Shown here one piece after another: positions 14,882 to 23,648 of a DNA stretch of 64,000 nucleotides. The stretch is taken from contig CP108998.1 in assembly GCA_036226585.1 (NCBI GenBank), forward strand, positions 62,001 through 126,000, given 5' to 3'. The translations under genes and the position numbers were made by a program. How positions within the stretch are numbered: position 1 is the stretch's first letter; each line of letters opens with the position of its first letter. The notes under the pieces were generated by a model. It was not told where the DNA came from. It did no database searches and was given only the letters and a program-made list of their open reading frames with translations. This DNA is from Streptomyces sp. NBC_00708 (lineage in GTDB: Bacteria; Actinomycetota; Actinomycetes; Streptomycetales; Streptomycetaceae).

Positions 14882-15474
14882 CTTCCAGGCTCGCAGTCCA
14901 TCAACGGACGGCCACCGGAACCGGTGGGACTGCCGGACAGACCAGCCCGAATGCGTGATATCCGGGGTCAGACCGGCGCCGGGTACCGTCCCGCGTCGTG
15001 GACCGGCCGTGGGACGAAGGAGTCAGGCTCGACGGGCGGCGCAGGGAGAGCCGCCCAAGGCCCGCAGCCGGCGGGACGCACCGGCCACTTCAGGGCCCTT
15101 GTACTCCGTCGCCGAAGGACGGATCACCGGCCGACATGCCCGCTACCTGGCGGCGATGATCGCCGACTCGGAGGAGAACCCCGGTGTCCTGTCCCATGAC
15201 GACATGGACCTGGATGAGTACATCGCCTCGCACTCATGTCTGTTCCGCTGTTCCGCGGCGACTTCATCGGCTACGAGAGCACGGCGGACCTCTCCACGCG
15301 TGCGGCGGAGGCCGAGCCGGTCGAAGGGCAGCCCCTGCATCCGGGTTCGGGGTGACGGCCGGCCGGCCGGTCGGGACTCGTCCATGCTCCTCCCTTGCGA
15401 TACCGGCCGTTCTGCGCGCCGACTGCCCCCCGGGCGGTCGCGGGCGGGTTTCCGCCTCGGCCGCGCCGCCCGTC
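14882..15474. other. Gene-poor stretch with small coding remnants
   Basis: No intact gene is convincing in these 593 bases. On the + strand a frame around 15108-15241 encodes an acidic helical segment (EGRITGRHARYLAAMIAD, then HDDMDLDEYIAS) that looks like the end of a small Streptomyces protein. An overlapping ATG at 15236 gives a 39-residue ORF to 15355 starting MSVPLFRGDFIGYES. Both have coding character but lack clear starts or known relatives, and I read them as debris beside the IS607 element. Confidence 0.4.
14912..14927 (+). terminator. Short hairpin after the CofE-like gene
   Basis: CCACCGG (14912-14918) and CCGGTGG (14921-14927) are perfect complements with only two bases between, so the real loop is larger and the stem about 5 bp. 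GTCC/GGAC at 14896-14909 forms another small stem. This is a weak candidate terminator for the operon. Confidence 0.35.
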
Positions 15475-15825
15475 TCAGGGCCGGAACCGGGTCTGGCTGA
15501 ACTCGTCCCCCCGGCCGAACGCCAGGATCTTCGACGGCCGGACGGCGAACACCGGGACCACTTCGCCCGGCACACCGGAGGTCTCCGGCTGGGGCCCTTC
15601 CGGCCGGTGCCGGAAGCCGTCCTCGACGGCGTCGTACGGCCACCGGATCTTCGCCATCCACAGCGCGGCGAGGCGTTCCAGCGTCGGGAGGCCGGTGACG
15701 CGTACGGCCGGGCCCTCGACGACGATGTCGAGCCCCTGCCCGTAGGCGTTGTTGCCGGTCGTCAGGACGCAGTTCGGATTGCGGGTTGACAGCCGCTGAT
15801 TCGGTTGTAGGCCAGGGTTGGTCAT
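15475..15825 (-). pseudogene. N-terminally truncated pyridoxamine 5'-phosphate oxidase (PPOX)-family protein
   Basis: The reading frame ends in the PPOX/F420-dependent signature AFGRGDEFSQTRFRP and contains NPNCVLTTG and DIVVEGPAVRVTG, which lie mid-protein in family members of about 140-170 residues. The N-terminal third, including the first beta strands of the flavin barrel, is missing. Coding similarity stops near 15790-15800, right at the left end of the IS607-type element, and the only ATG (15825) falls inside the element's repeat. Insertion or deletion by the element most likely broke the gene. Family members bind FMN or F420 and reduce diverse compounds. Confidence 0.65.
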
Positions 15826-15826
15826 A
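15805..15826 (+). repeat. Left copy of a 22-bp imperfect direct repeat of the IS607 element
   Basis: It begins TTGTAGGCCAGGGTTGG and matches 18 of 22 positions with 16492-16513. It sits 12 bases upstream of tnpA. The two copies precede tnpA and tnpB respectively, so they may be recombinase binding sites or promoter elements. Confidence 0.5.
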
Positions 15827-15837
15827 CAGTCCCCCAT

Positions 15838-16497
15838 ATGAGTGATGCGGCTGAGGAATGGATCTCTACGGGTAAGGCGGCGAAGCGGTTGGGGGTGTCC
15901 ACGAGGACGTTGCGCCGCTACACCCTGGAGGGGGTGTTGGAGGACCGCCGTTCGCCGGGTGGCCGGCGGGTGTTCCGGGTCGCTGACTTGGACGCGCTGG
16001 CCCGGCGTCGCGGGACTCCGGCCGTGTCGGCGACCGGTTCGGTGGTGTTGTACGGGCGGGTGTCTTCGCACCGGCAGCGGGCCGAGGGGGACCTGGACCG
16101 GCAGATGGAGCGGCTGCGTCGGGCGGCCGGTGGCCGGCCGGTGGCCGGGGAGTTCACCGATGTCGCCTCGGGGCTGTCGGACAAGCGCAAGGGGATGCGG
16201 CGTGCGCTGCGGGCCTGTCAGGCGGATGCGGTGACGGTGTTGCTGGTGACGCACGATGAGCGGCTGGCCCGGTTCGGGACCGGCCTGCTGGCGGAGGTGG
16301 TGTTGCCGTCGTGGGGGTGCCGGCTGGAGGTCGCGGGCGGGGACGAAGAGCTGGACGGGAGTGAGGAGGGGGACCTGGTGCGGGACATGCTCGCGGTCGT
16401 CACCTCGTTCTCCGGCAGGTTGTACGGGGCCCGTTCGGCGAAGGCTCGCGCGCTCACGTCGGCGGTGAAGTCCACCACCGAGGCGCCTGATTTGTAG
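15838..16497 (+). mobile_element. tnpA: IS607-family serine recombinase TnpA
   Basis: The 219-residue protein has a MerR-like N-terminal HTH (STGKAAKRLGVSTRTLRRYT, residues about 11-30) followed by a serine-resolvase catalytic domain. The nucleophile motif is VVLYGRVSSHRQ and the helix motif FTDVASGLSDKRKGMRRAL. N-terminal DNA binding before the catalytic domain is diagnostic of IS607 transposases, which move a circular intermediate and insert at GG dinucleotides with little other specificity. Length is normal and the catalytic serine is present, so the enzyme may be active. It ends inside the second copy of the 22-bp repeat and is followed by tnpB. Confidence 0.9.
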
Positions 16498-16513
16498 GCC
16501 ACGGTTGGCTATG
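16492..16513 (+). repeat. Right copy of the 22-bp imperfect direct repeat
   Basis: It begins TTGTAGGCCACGGTTGG and spans the tnpA stop codon. It differs from 15805-15826 at 4 of 22 positions and lies 47 bases before the tnpB start. Confidence 0.5.
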
Positions 16514-16559
16514 TGTACGATCTTTCTTGTTGGTTGGAGACCCGCAACGGAAGGGGGCT

Positions 16560-18260
16560 GTGATCGTGGGCAAGCGCATCAGGAGGAAGCGCGAGCTGCG
16601 GACGATCTCGGCCCCCTTCACCGTTTCCGCTCCCACCGGCGCCCGCATACGTGACCGTGCCCGCGTCGACGAGCGGGACGAGCAGGTGCTGCGCCTGGTC
16701 GGCGAACACCTCGGCCACCACCAGCGCAGCGACCTGGCCCGGCGCATCAGCCTCGGCAAGGTCGCCGCGAAGGACAACCAGCGCGCACCGCGCAAGAAGT
16801 CCCTCACGGCCGTCTCCTCCTCCCGCTGGGCCGGGGCCATGACCCGCGCCTGCGAGGACCAGTACCAGCTGTCGACCCGGGCCCTGTTCGACGAGCGGGC
16901 CTTTCTGCGCCGCGCCGTGCGCACCGTGGAGAAGCGGCTGGCCGCACCGTGCGGGCAGCGCTCGAAGTCCGGCGTGCGCGGTTACCCGACTCGGGCTGAA
17001 CGCTTCGAGAAGCAGCGCCGGCTTCAGGTCCTCACCGGCCGACTGGCCGTTGTCGAGGAGCGCATCGAAGCCGGCCGCCCCACGGTCACGGTCGGGGGCC
17101 GGCGCCTACTGAAGGCCCGCCACAACCTCGACGCTGCACAGCTGACCGAGCAGGAATGGCGGCAGCGGTGGGAATCCGCCAGGTTGTTCCTGACGGCGGA
17201 TGGCGAGTCCGGCGCCCCGTACGGCAACTACACCATCACCGTCGACCCCGCCACGGGCGAGGTCACGATGGTGCTGCCCGAATCCCTGCGGCATCTCGCG
17301 AATGCCCCCCGCGGCCGCTACCGGTTCTCCTTCACCGTGCGGTTCAACCACCACCGCGAGAAGTGGCTGGACCGGGCAACCGCGAACCGGGCCGTGCGTT
17401 ACGACTTCGTCCACGACCCGGCCCGAGGCCGCTGGTACCTGGACGCGTCCTGGGGTGTTGAGGCGGCCGCACTGCCCGCGCCGGAGGAACTCCGCGAGTC
17501 AGGGAAGCACCTGCTCGCGGTCGACCTGAACGCCGACCACCTTGCCGCGTACGTCCTCGACGTCCACGGCAACCCCGTCGGCGCCCCGATCGCCATCCCC
17601 CTCGACCTCACCGGACCGGCCTCCCGGCGCGACGGCCGGCTCCGCGCAGCGATCTCCGAACTCCTGCGCACAGCCCGCGCCCACCAGTGCGCGGGCATCG
17701 CGATCGAGAACCTCGGCTTCGACGACGCCCGCGCCACCGGCCGCGAGACCATGGGCCGCGGCAAGCGCGGCAAGACGTTCCGTCGCACCGTCGCGGGCAT
17801 CCCCACGGCCAAGTTCCGCGAGCGCCTGCGTTCGATGGCCTTCCACGCGGGCCTGGTCGTCATCGCCGTCGACCCCGCCTACACCAGCATCTGGGGCGAG
17901 AGGTACTGGAAGGCCCCGCTCCAGCAGACCAACCAGCAGACCACCGTCACCCGGCACCACGGTGCCTCGGTGGCTATTGGACGACGCGCCCTCGGGCACC
18001 GAGCACGGCGACGGCCAGGTGTGACCGCACGCGACCAGAGGATCGTTGCGCGGAGAGCTACCGGCCAGGCCCTGCCCGTCCCGAGGGCACGTGGGACCGC
18101 GAACCCACCCAGGACAGCGAGCACGCCCCCCACGGGCGACCAGACTCGACCGGGCCAAGGTGACCAACTCGCGCTGTTCCCCGACCCCGAACACCGTTCG
18201 CGGGGTCACCGGACAAGTCCGGGCTCATGCGATTCGGCCAACAGTGGCCAACATCGCTAA
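16560..18260 (+). mobile_element. tnpB: TnpB-family protein of the IS607 element, probable RuvC active-site mutant
   Basis: The 566-residue protein is a large TnpB of the actinobacterial clade. RuvC-I is visible at LLAVDLNADHLA (D322) and RuvC-II at IAIENLGFDDA (E383). The C-terminal RuvC-III motif, normally RHDxAS followed by VAIGRRALG in this clade as I recall it, reads RHHGAS, placing His467 where the catalytic Asp is expected. TnpB proteins are RNA-guided DNA nucleases, so this copy may bind but not cut. No Cys4 zinc finger is evident. The start could be GTG 16560 or 16566, with AAGGGGG upstream. Any omega-RNA would overlap the 3' end but cannot be defined by eye. Confidence 0.8.
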
Positions 18261-18263
18261 GAA

Positions 18264-18422
18264 CGGTTCGTTGGTCATGATTCCCCTGTCCTGTCGCTGG
18301 TCGACGCGGTCCTCGGTCAGGACAAGTCTGCGCACGAACCGGCGCTCGCAGCCGTACGCGAGGCGCTCGCCGCCCCAGCAGTCACCGCAACCGGCCAATC
18401 CGGCCCCGCCCCTCCGGGATGA
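18264..18422 (+). pseudogene. 3' remnant of an unidentified gene
   Basis: The frame continuing after the tnpB stop stays open for about 53 codons and looks coding (LSLVDAVLGQDK, then EPALAAVREALAAP) before a TGA at 18420. It has no start or ribosome site. I read it as the C-terminal end of a gene whose front was lost when the IS607 element arrived. It also marks the outer limit of the element's right end. Confidence 0.35.
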
Positions 18423-18434
18423 CAGCATTCACGC

Positions 18435-18905
18435 ATGGACAGGGATACCGAGGAGCGCAGCGGGATCGTGGTGCGCCGCGCGCTCCCCACGGACGCGGGC
18501 GCCCTCGCGGAAATCGACCCGGTCGCGGCCGGGGGAGACGCCGGGCGGCGCGCGAGCATCGTGAAGTGGTGCGAGCAGGGACTGGCGTACGTGGCGCAGG
18601 ACGCGACCGGGTCGCTCGCGTACTGCGTGCTCGAGTACACGTTCTTCGAGCAGGGCTTCGTCACCATGCTGATGGTCGCTCCGGAGGCCCGCGGCCGGGG
18701 CGTGGGGCACCGGCTGCTGGACGCCGTGGCCGCCTCGTGCACCACTCCCAAGCTGTTCACGTCGACCAACGTGTCCAACCAGCCGATGCAACGCCTCCTC
18801 CAGCGGGCCGGCTGGACCCCGGCGGGACTGCTCCACGGCCTCGACGAGGGCGACCCGGAGTTGTTCTACCTCCACCGACCGCGTACCGGCGCTACGCCGC
18901 CGTAG
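18435..18905 (+). CDS. GNAT-family N-acetyltransferase
   Basis: The 156-residue protein has the GNAT fold with an acetyl-CoA pyrophosphate loop in MVAPEARGRGVGHRLLDAV and the following beta-bulge strand. GNAT enzymes transfer acetyl from acetyl-CoA to amines of drugs, small metabolites or proteins. The C-terminal part (LLQRAGWTPAGLLHGLDEG) is typical of single-domain members. The substrate is unknown; aminoglycoside-type resistance cannot be claimed. It is convergent with the MFS gene, and the two overlap by 14 bases at their 3' ends. Confidence 0.8.
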   Translation: MDRDTEERSGIVVRRALPTDAGALAEIDPVAAGGDAGRRASIVKWCEQGLAYVAQDATGSLAYCVLEYTFFEQGFVTMLMVAPEARGRGVGHRLLDAVAASCTTPKLFTSTNVSNQPMQRLLQRAGWTPAGLLHGLDEGDPELFYLHRPRTGATPP

Positions 18906-20445
18906 CCGGCTCCCGCTCCGCGCCCGCGTCCGCCGTCCTCCCCGCGCCCCGCAGCCACGTGAGGGACAGCAGGCCCGCCCCGGCCATGACGGCGGACGCG
19001 CCGACCGCCGCGATGCTCATCCCATGCGTGAAGGCGTCGCGCGCCGCCGCCAGCACGGCGTGGGCCGACGCGTGTGGCAGGTGTGCCGCGACGGCCGTGG
19101 CACCGCCCAGCGTCTCGCGTACGGCGTCGGCCTGCGGTACGCCCGAGGGCAGCGCACCGGTCATGTCCCGGCTGTAGGCGGCGGCCCCGACGGACCCCAG
19201 GATCGCCATGCCCAGCGCGCCGCCCAGCTCCTGGCCCGACTCCAGCACGGCCGCCGCCGACCCCGCGCGCTCCGGCGGTGCCGCGCCCAGGGCGAGTTCG
19301 TTGGCCAGCGTCATCGCGGCCACCAGGCCGCCCGCGTACACGGAGCCGCCGGCGAGGACGAACCACAGCGCCGAGTCGGTCCGGACCTGGGACAGCCAGA
19401 GGAACCCGCAGGCGGAGACGAGGAACCCGCCTCCCATCACGTACGCCCGGTCGACACGCCGCGCGAGTGCCGCTCCGGCCGGGACGGCGACCGCCACTCC
19501 GGCGGACGGCACCAGGCTCCACAGCGCGGCGCGGAACGGGCTCAGGCCGAGGACCGACTGCAGGTACTGGGTGACGAAGACGGCCATCCCGACCGTGGAG
19601 AACATCGCGAGGAGATTCGCGAGCACCGGGCCGCCGAAGGCCCGCCGGCCGAGCAGGCCGAGGTCGATCATCGGATGCGGGACGCGGCTCTGCCGCTGTA
19701 CGAACACGGCACCGAGCACCAGCCCCGCACCGACGGCGAGCGCGGGCAGCAGCTCGTAACCGTGCCGGGACCACTCCTTGATGCCGTAGATGACCAGGAG
19801 GAGGGCCCCCAGGCACAGCACCGCGCTCAGCGGGTCGAAGCGCGCGCTCCTCGCCGCCCGGGACTCCGGCACCAGGAACGGCACGAGGACGAGCAGCAGC
19901 GCCATCGCGGGCACGTTGATCAGGAACACCGATCCCCACCAGAAGTGCTCCAGCAACAGACCGCTCACGACCGGTCCGAGCGAGATGCCCGTCGTCATCA
20001 CGGCGGTCCACAGGCCCACCGCCCGGCCGCGCTGCCGGGCGTCGTGGAAGAGATTGCGGATCACGCCGAGGGTCGACGGCATCAGCGCGGCGCCGCCCAC
20101 ACCGAGCAACGCCCGCACCGCGATGAGCAGTTCGGCCGTGTGCGCGTACGCGGCAGCCGCCGAGGCCACCGCGAAGAGGGCCGCTCCCACGAGCACCAGC
20201 TTGCGCCGGCCGAGGCGGTCACCGAGTGCACCCATCGGGATGAGCAGCCCGGCGAGCACGAAGCCGTACATGTCGAGGACCCACAACTGCTGGGTGGCGC
20301 TGGGCTCCAGGTCCTGGCTGATGTACGGAATCGCGAAGTACAGGACGGAGACGTCCATCGAGACGAGGGCCAGTGGCAGCATCAGGACGCCGAGGGCGGT
20401 CCATTCCTTGCGCCCCGCGCGGGGGCGGGAGGTGTCGGTTTCCAT
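18892..20445 (-). CDS. MFS drug exporter, DHA2 (SmvA/QacA-like)
   Basis: The 517-residue protein has about 14 TM segments with VSMDVSVLYFAIPYI in TM1 and GALGDRLGRRK in the loop 2-3 motif. The ATQQLWVLDMYGF segment resembles SmvA/QacA-type pumps of cationic drugs and methyl viologen. It is divergent from a GntR/TetR hybrid regulator at 20560 with inverted repeats in the intergenic region, the normal layout for a locally regulated efflux pump. Confidence 0.9.
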   Translation of the reverse strand: METDTSRPRAGRKEWTALGVLMLPLALVSMDVSVLYFAIPYISQDLEPSATQQLWVLDMYGFVLAGLLIPMGALGDRLGRRKLVLVGAALFAVASAAAAYAHTAELLIAVRALLGVGGAALMPSTLGVIRNLFHDARQRGRAVGLWTAVMTTGISLGPVVSGLLLEHFWWGSVFLINVPAMALLLVLVPFLVPESRAARSARFDPLSAVLCLGALLLVIYGIKEWSRHGYELLPALAVGAGLVLGAVFVQRQSRVPHPMIDLGLLGRRAFGGPVLANLLAMFSTVGMAVFVTQYLQSVLGLSPFRAALWSLVPSAGVAVAVPAGAALARRVDRAYVMGGGFLVSACGFLWLSQVRTDSALWFVLAGGSVYAGGLVAAMTLANELALGAAPPERAGSAAAVLESGQELGGALGMAILGSVGAAAYSRDMTGALPSGVPQADAVRETLGGATAVAAHLPHASAHAVLAAARDAFTHGMSIAAVGASAVMAGAGLLSLTWLRGAGRTADAGAEREPATAA

Positions 20446-20490
20446 GAACGGCAGGAAAGCGATGCACCCGCGTACACCGCAAGCAGCTGC

Positions 20491-20547
20491 CTAGTGCACC
20501 GGAGTCAGGCCCTTCTTCAGGGGCCTGTTGGCTCCCCAGCGCACTAG
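20491..20547. promoter_or_regulatory. Operator region: nested inverted repeats between pump and regulator
   Basis: CTAGTGC (20491-20497) is matched exactly by GCACTAG (20541-20547). Nested inside are CAGGCCC (20506-20512) and GGGCCTG (20521-20527). The outer arms flank both start regions and are candidate binding sites for the GntR/TetR hybrid. Confidence 0.5.
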
Positions 20548-20553
20548 TACAGT
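20548..20553 (+). promoter_or_regulatory. Candidate -10 box TACAGT for a leaderless regulator transcript
   Basis: TACAGT matches TAnnnT and lies 6 bases before the GTG start at 20560, with TTGGCT at 20528-20533 as a poorly spaced -35. No ribosome site precedes the GTG, so a leaderless mRNA starting at the initiation codon is likely. Confidence 0.45.
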
Positions 20554-20559
20554 ACGGCC

Positions 20560-21471
20560 GTGCCCAAGGAACCGCCCTACCTCCGCATCGCCGGGGACAT
20601 CCGCCGCCGCATCGCCGCCGGCGAGCTCTCCCCCGGGGACCGCGTCCCCTCCACCCGGCGCATCACGCAGGACTGGGGCGTCGCCATGGCGACCGCGACG
20701 AAGGCGCTCGCCGCCCTGAACCAGGAGGGCCTGGTACGTGCCGTCCCCGGCGTCGGCACCGTGGTCGCCGAGTCCGGGCGCGCCCGGCCCGCGGCCCCGC
20801 AGCACGGCCTCACCCGGGACCGCATCGTGCACGCCGCGATCGCCCTCGCCGACGTCGAAGGACTCCCCGCGCTCTCCATGCGCCGGATCGCCACCGACTT
20901 CGGGGTGTCCACGATGGCGCTCTACCGCCACGTCCCGAGCAAGGGCGAACTCGTCCGGCTGATGTCGGAGGCGGTGTTCGAGGGCGCTCCGTCCGGGCCG
21001 TGCCCGGCAGGCTGGCGGGCACGGCTGGAGCGGGAGGTGCGGTGGCTGTGGGCCCTGTACCTGCGCCACCCGTGGATGGCGCGCGCCATGTCCGCACTCA
21101 CCCGCCCGACGGCCTCGCCCCATGCGATGCGCTACACCGAACGGGCCCTCAGCGCCCTGAAGGGCCTGGGCCTGACGCCGACCCAGATGATCTACGTACA
21201 CCTCACTCTCCTCGGATACGCGCAGGGCATCGCGGCAGCCGTCGAGCTGGAGTCGCAGGCGTGGCAGGAGACGGGGATGACGCCCGAGGAATGGATGGCG
21301 TCCCACGAGACCCGCATGGAGAGCATCCAGACCGCCGGGTCCTACCCGACCCTCTCCACGCTCTTCGGCGACGAGGAGTTCGACCTGGAACTCGGCACAC
21401 TCTTCGCCTTCGGCCTCGAACGGCTGCTGGACGGGGTCGCGGCGCTCGTCGAGCGGGCCCGGGGCGGCTGA
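20560..21471 (+). CDS. GntR-TetR hybrid transcriptional regulator
   Basis: The 303-residue protein carries two DNA-binding domains. A GntR-type winged helix spans about residues 8-75 (GELSPGDRVPSTRRI, ATATKALAALNQEGLV). A TetR-type HTH follows at about 88-135 (SMRRIATDFGVSTMALYRHV) with a TetR_C ligand-binding region. This fusion is common in actinobacteria and usually represses an adjacent efflux pump until a drug binds. It faces the DHA2 pump across 114 bases. Initiation is probably leaderless, since the -10 box sits 6 bases upstream. Confidence 0.85.
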   Translation: MPKEPPYLRIAGDIRRRIAAGELSPGDRVPSTRRITQDWGVAMATATKALAALNQEGLVRAVPGVGTVVAESGRARPAAPQHGLTRDRIVHAAIALADVEGLPALSMRRIATDFGVSTMALYRHVPSKGELVRLMSEAVFEGAPSGPCPAGWRARLEREVRWLWALYLRHPWMARAMSALTRPTASPHAMRYTERALSALKGLGLTPTQMIYVHLTLLGYAQGIAAAVELESQAWQETGMTPEEWMASHETRMESIQTAGSYPTLSTLFGDEEFDLELGTLFAFGLERLLDGVAALVERARGG

Positions 21472-21492
21472 GCAGGTCGTACGCTCCTCCCC

Positions 21493-22545
21493 ATGCCGCA
21501 CTCACTCCCGTTGACCGAAACACTGCTCTCCGCCGTGGGCGGTGTCCCCGGGCAGGCCGAACCCCTGGACAGCAGCCCCCGGTCACGGGTCTGGCGGGTG
21601 CGGCGGGCCGACGGACGGCCGGTGATCGTCAAGCAGATCACCGACGACGGGGACGCCGGCGCCGACGCGGACGCCCGCTTCGCGCGGGAGCTCGCCGGAC
21701 TGCGGCTCGCGGGCCGCGGCTCCGTGGCCCCCGCCCTGCTCGCCGCGGACCCGGCCGCGCGGGTGCTGGTCCTCGAGTACGTGGACGACCTCGGCCGGAC
21801 CGACGACTGGATGCCCGGGTACGCCGACGCGCTCGCCCGGCTGCACGCCCTGACCGGGCCCGACGACGCGGGCGCCCTCCCGGCCTGGACGGGCCCGACG
21901 GCCGCCGACGCGGAGTCCTTTCTCGCCCTGGCCGCCGCGCTCGACGTGCCCGTACCGGCCGCGGTGCCGGACGAACTCGCCGGTCTCCTCCAGCGCCTCG
22001 ACCCCACCGGGCATCACGCGCTGCTGCACGGCGACCCCTGCCCCGGCAACGACCTGCGCACCGCCGACGGCGTCCGCTTCGTCGACTTCGAACGGGCCGC
22101 GCTCGGCAACGGCCTGATGGAGCTCGCCTACTTCCGCATCGGCTTCCCCACCTGCTGGTGCGCCCTCTCGGTCACCGCGGCCCCGCTCACCGAGGTCGAG
22201 GCCGTCTACCGCACCACCTGGCGCGGCCTCACCGGTACGGACGTCCCGGGCGACCTCGCCGACGCGTGCGCGGCCTGGCTGATCCAGGGCGACGCCCTCG
22301 TCGAGCGCGCCCACCGGGGCACGGCGGACCAGCTCGCCCGGGTGCCCGTCGAGGACTTCGAGTGGGGCTACGTCTCCGCCCGCGAACGCCTCGTCCACCG
22401 CCTGGACGTGGTCGCCGGCCTGACCCGCGACCACGACCACCTGCACACCCTCGGCCGCCTCTGCTCCGCCCTGGCCACCCGCCTGCTCGAACGCTGGCCG
22501 GGCCTGCGGCCACTGCCCACGGCGGACGCGCGGCCCTGGTACTGA
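21493..22545 (+). CDS. Aminoglycoside phosphotransferase (APH)/choline-kinase-like protein
   Basis: The 350-residue protein has the APH fold: VIVKQITDD with the ATP-anchoring lysine in the N-lobe, the catalytic loop LLHGDPCPGNDLR, and VRFVDFERAALGNG as the metal-binding D motif. Such kinases phosphorylate aminoglycosides, macrolides, sugars or choline-like alcohols with ATP. Brenner-type HGDxxxxN is intact, so activity is likely. It lies 21 bases after the GntR/TetR gene in the same orientation and may share its transcript. The physiological substrate and any resistance role are unproven. Confidence 0.8.
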   Translation: MPHSLPLTETLLSAVGGVPGQAEPLDSSPRSRVWRVRRADGRPVIVKQITDDGDAGADADARFARELAGLRLAGRGSVAPALLAADPAARVLVLEYVDDLGRTDDWMPGYADALARLHALTGPDDAGALPAWTGPTAADAESFLALAAALDVPVPAAVPDELAGLLQRLDPTGHHALLHGDPCPGNDLRTADGVRFVDFERAALGNGLMELAYFRIGFPTCWCALSVTAAPLTEVEAVYRTTWRGLTGTDVPGDLADACAAWLIQGDALVERAHRGTADQLARVPVEDFEWGYVSARERLVHRLDVVAGLTRDHDHLHTLGRLCSALATRLLERWPGLRPLPTADARPWY

Positions 22546-22740
22546 GGGCTGTCACGCGAAGGAGAAGTGCGCGGCGGCTTCCGCGGGCGTGGTCGCCCGC
22601 CGTCGTCCGGGGACGTCGTGGACGCCGGTCGCGCCCTCGGAGCGGAGCTGCTCGGCACCGGCGTTCCGGGGCATGAGGGATGTCGGTGGTGTGTGGTGGG
22701 ATGGCCGGACTCTGCTGTCGTGACCTGCTGGGAGACCGCC

Positions 22741-23019
22741 TTGACGCCCGTGTACTCGTCTCTGACCCATGCCTTGGCCGAGGTTTTGGTCGACGTCCTG
22801 TGGTTCATCGAGGGCAGTGAAGACGAGCAGATGGATCCGGACGACGCCGTGAAGGTCCTGGAGGGTGTCGCCCACCTGGTCAGGAAGCTGTCGAGCGACC
22901 AGCGGAGCGAGTTGATCGACCTGCTCGGGACGATGGCCGAAGCGGAGTCCGACCCCGCGCGGCGGGAGTTCTTGGAAGGGCTCCCGGAGGGCTTCGGGCT
23001 CCTTGATGATGCGGTCTGA
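22741..23019 (+). CDS. Small acidic hypothetical protein
   Basis: This 92-residue protein starts at TTG 22741 (GGGAG six bases upstream) or the in-frame GTG at 22750. It is helical and acidic, with WFIEGSEDEQMDPDDAVKVL, then SSDQRSELIDLLGTMAEAE and REFLEGLPEGFGLLDD. I recall similar small proteins scattered through Streptomyces, but know of no function. The longer frame back to 22567 is unlikely because composition changes and no ribosome site is present. Its stop lies 9 bases before a transposase remnant. Confidence 0.6.
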   Translation: MTPVYSSLTHALAEVLVDVLWFIEGSEDEQMDPDDAVKVLEGVAHLVRKLSSDQRSELIDLLGTMAEAESDPARREFLEGLPEGFGLLDDAV

Positions 23020-23027
23020 CCTGCGGC

Positions 23028-23217
23028 TCATGAGTAGAGCAGGACGCGTTTGCGGAGGAGGGCGAAGCCGGCCCGTCCGAGCATCTGGCGTCTGAGCATC
23101 TTGATTCGGTTGACGTGTCCTTCGGCGATGCCGGAACTCCAGGGCGGGGTGAGGCCGGCGATGACGGCATCGCGGTCACGGCCGATGCCTGCGGCGAGGG
23201 TGTGGAGGCCGGGAAGG
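23028..23217 (-). pseudogene. C-terminal fragment of an ISL3-family transposase
   Basis: About 63 residues remain: the end of the DDE transposase with the diagnostic WSSGIAEGHVNRIKMLRRQM and GRAGFALLRKRVLL. The remaining ~85 percent of the gene is gone, and coding on the other strand for a response regulator starts at the break near 23217. It is a scar of an old insertion, not a functional element; no terminal repeats can be recognised. Confidence 0.75.
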
Positions 23218-23546
23218 CCCCGGATCGCGGAGGCGGTACGGGTCGTCGCCGCCGGTGAGGCGATCCTCTTCCCGGCGGCCCTCGGCCGGGTGGTGGCCGC
23301 CCGCCCGCGCGGCTCCGCCGAAGCGCTGCCGCGGGCGGCGCTCACGGTCCGGGAGGGGGAGGTGCTCCGCCTGATGGCCACCGGCCTGTCCAATCCGGAG
23401 ATCGCCGGGCTGTGCCGGGTGAGCCTGGAGACGGTGAAGACGCATGTGGGCAACGTGCTGACCAAGCTCGGCGCGCGCAGAACCGCACCCACGCGGTGGT
23501 CATCGCGTACGAATCGGGCCTGGTGGTGCCGGGGATCGCGGGCTGA
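23218..23546 (+). pseudogene. Truncated and frameshifted LuxR-type response regulator
   Basis: The fragment begins mid-protein (AEAVRVVAAGEAILFP, the linker after the receiver domain) and contains a full LuxR HTH (LTVREGEVLRLMATGLSN, then VSLETVKTHVGNVLTKLGAR). Just after KLGAR near 23480 the frame breaks. The expected continuation NRTHAVVIAYESGLVVPGIA is present in another frame up to a TGA at 23544. The receiver domain is missing at the ISL3 junction. Truncation plus frameshift make it a pseudogene, and no matching sensor kinase is nearby. Confidence 0.75.
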
Positions 23547-23648
23547 TTCCCGGGGCCACGCGCGCATCACCCGTACGGGTCGATTCCGCTCGCGCGCCCC
23601 CCGGGTAAGGACGGCCCGTCCGTCCCCGAGCGCCTCCCGGAGGCATCC

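Noticed and set aside
22552..22674. Minus-strand ORF of about 40 residues ending TPAEAAAHFSFA
   Set aside because: It has no ribosome site and no recognisable family; could be a gene remnant but is too short to support.
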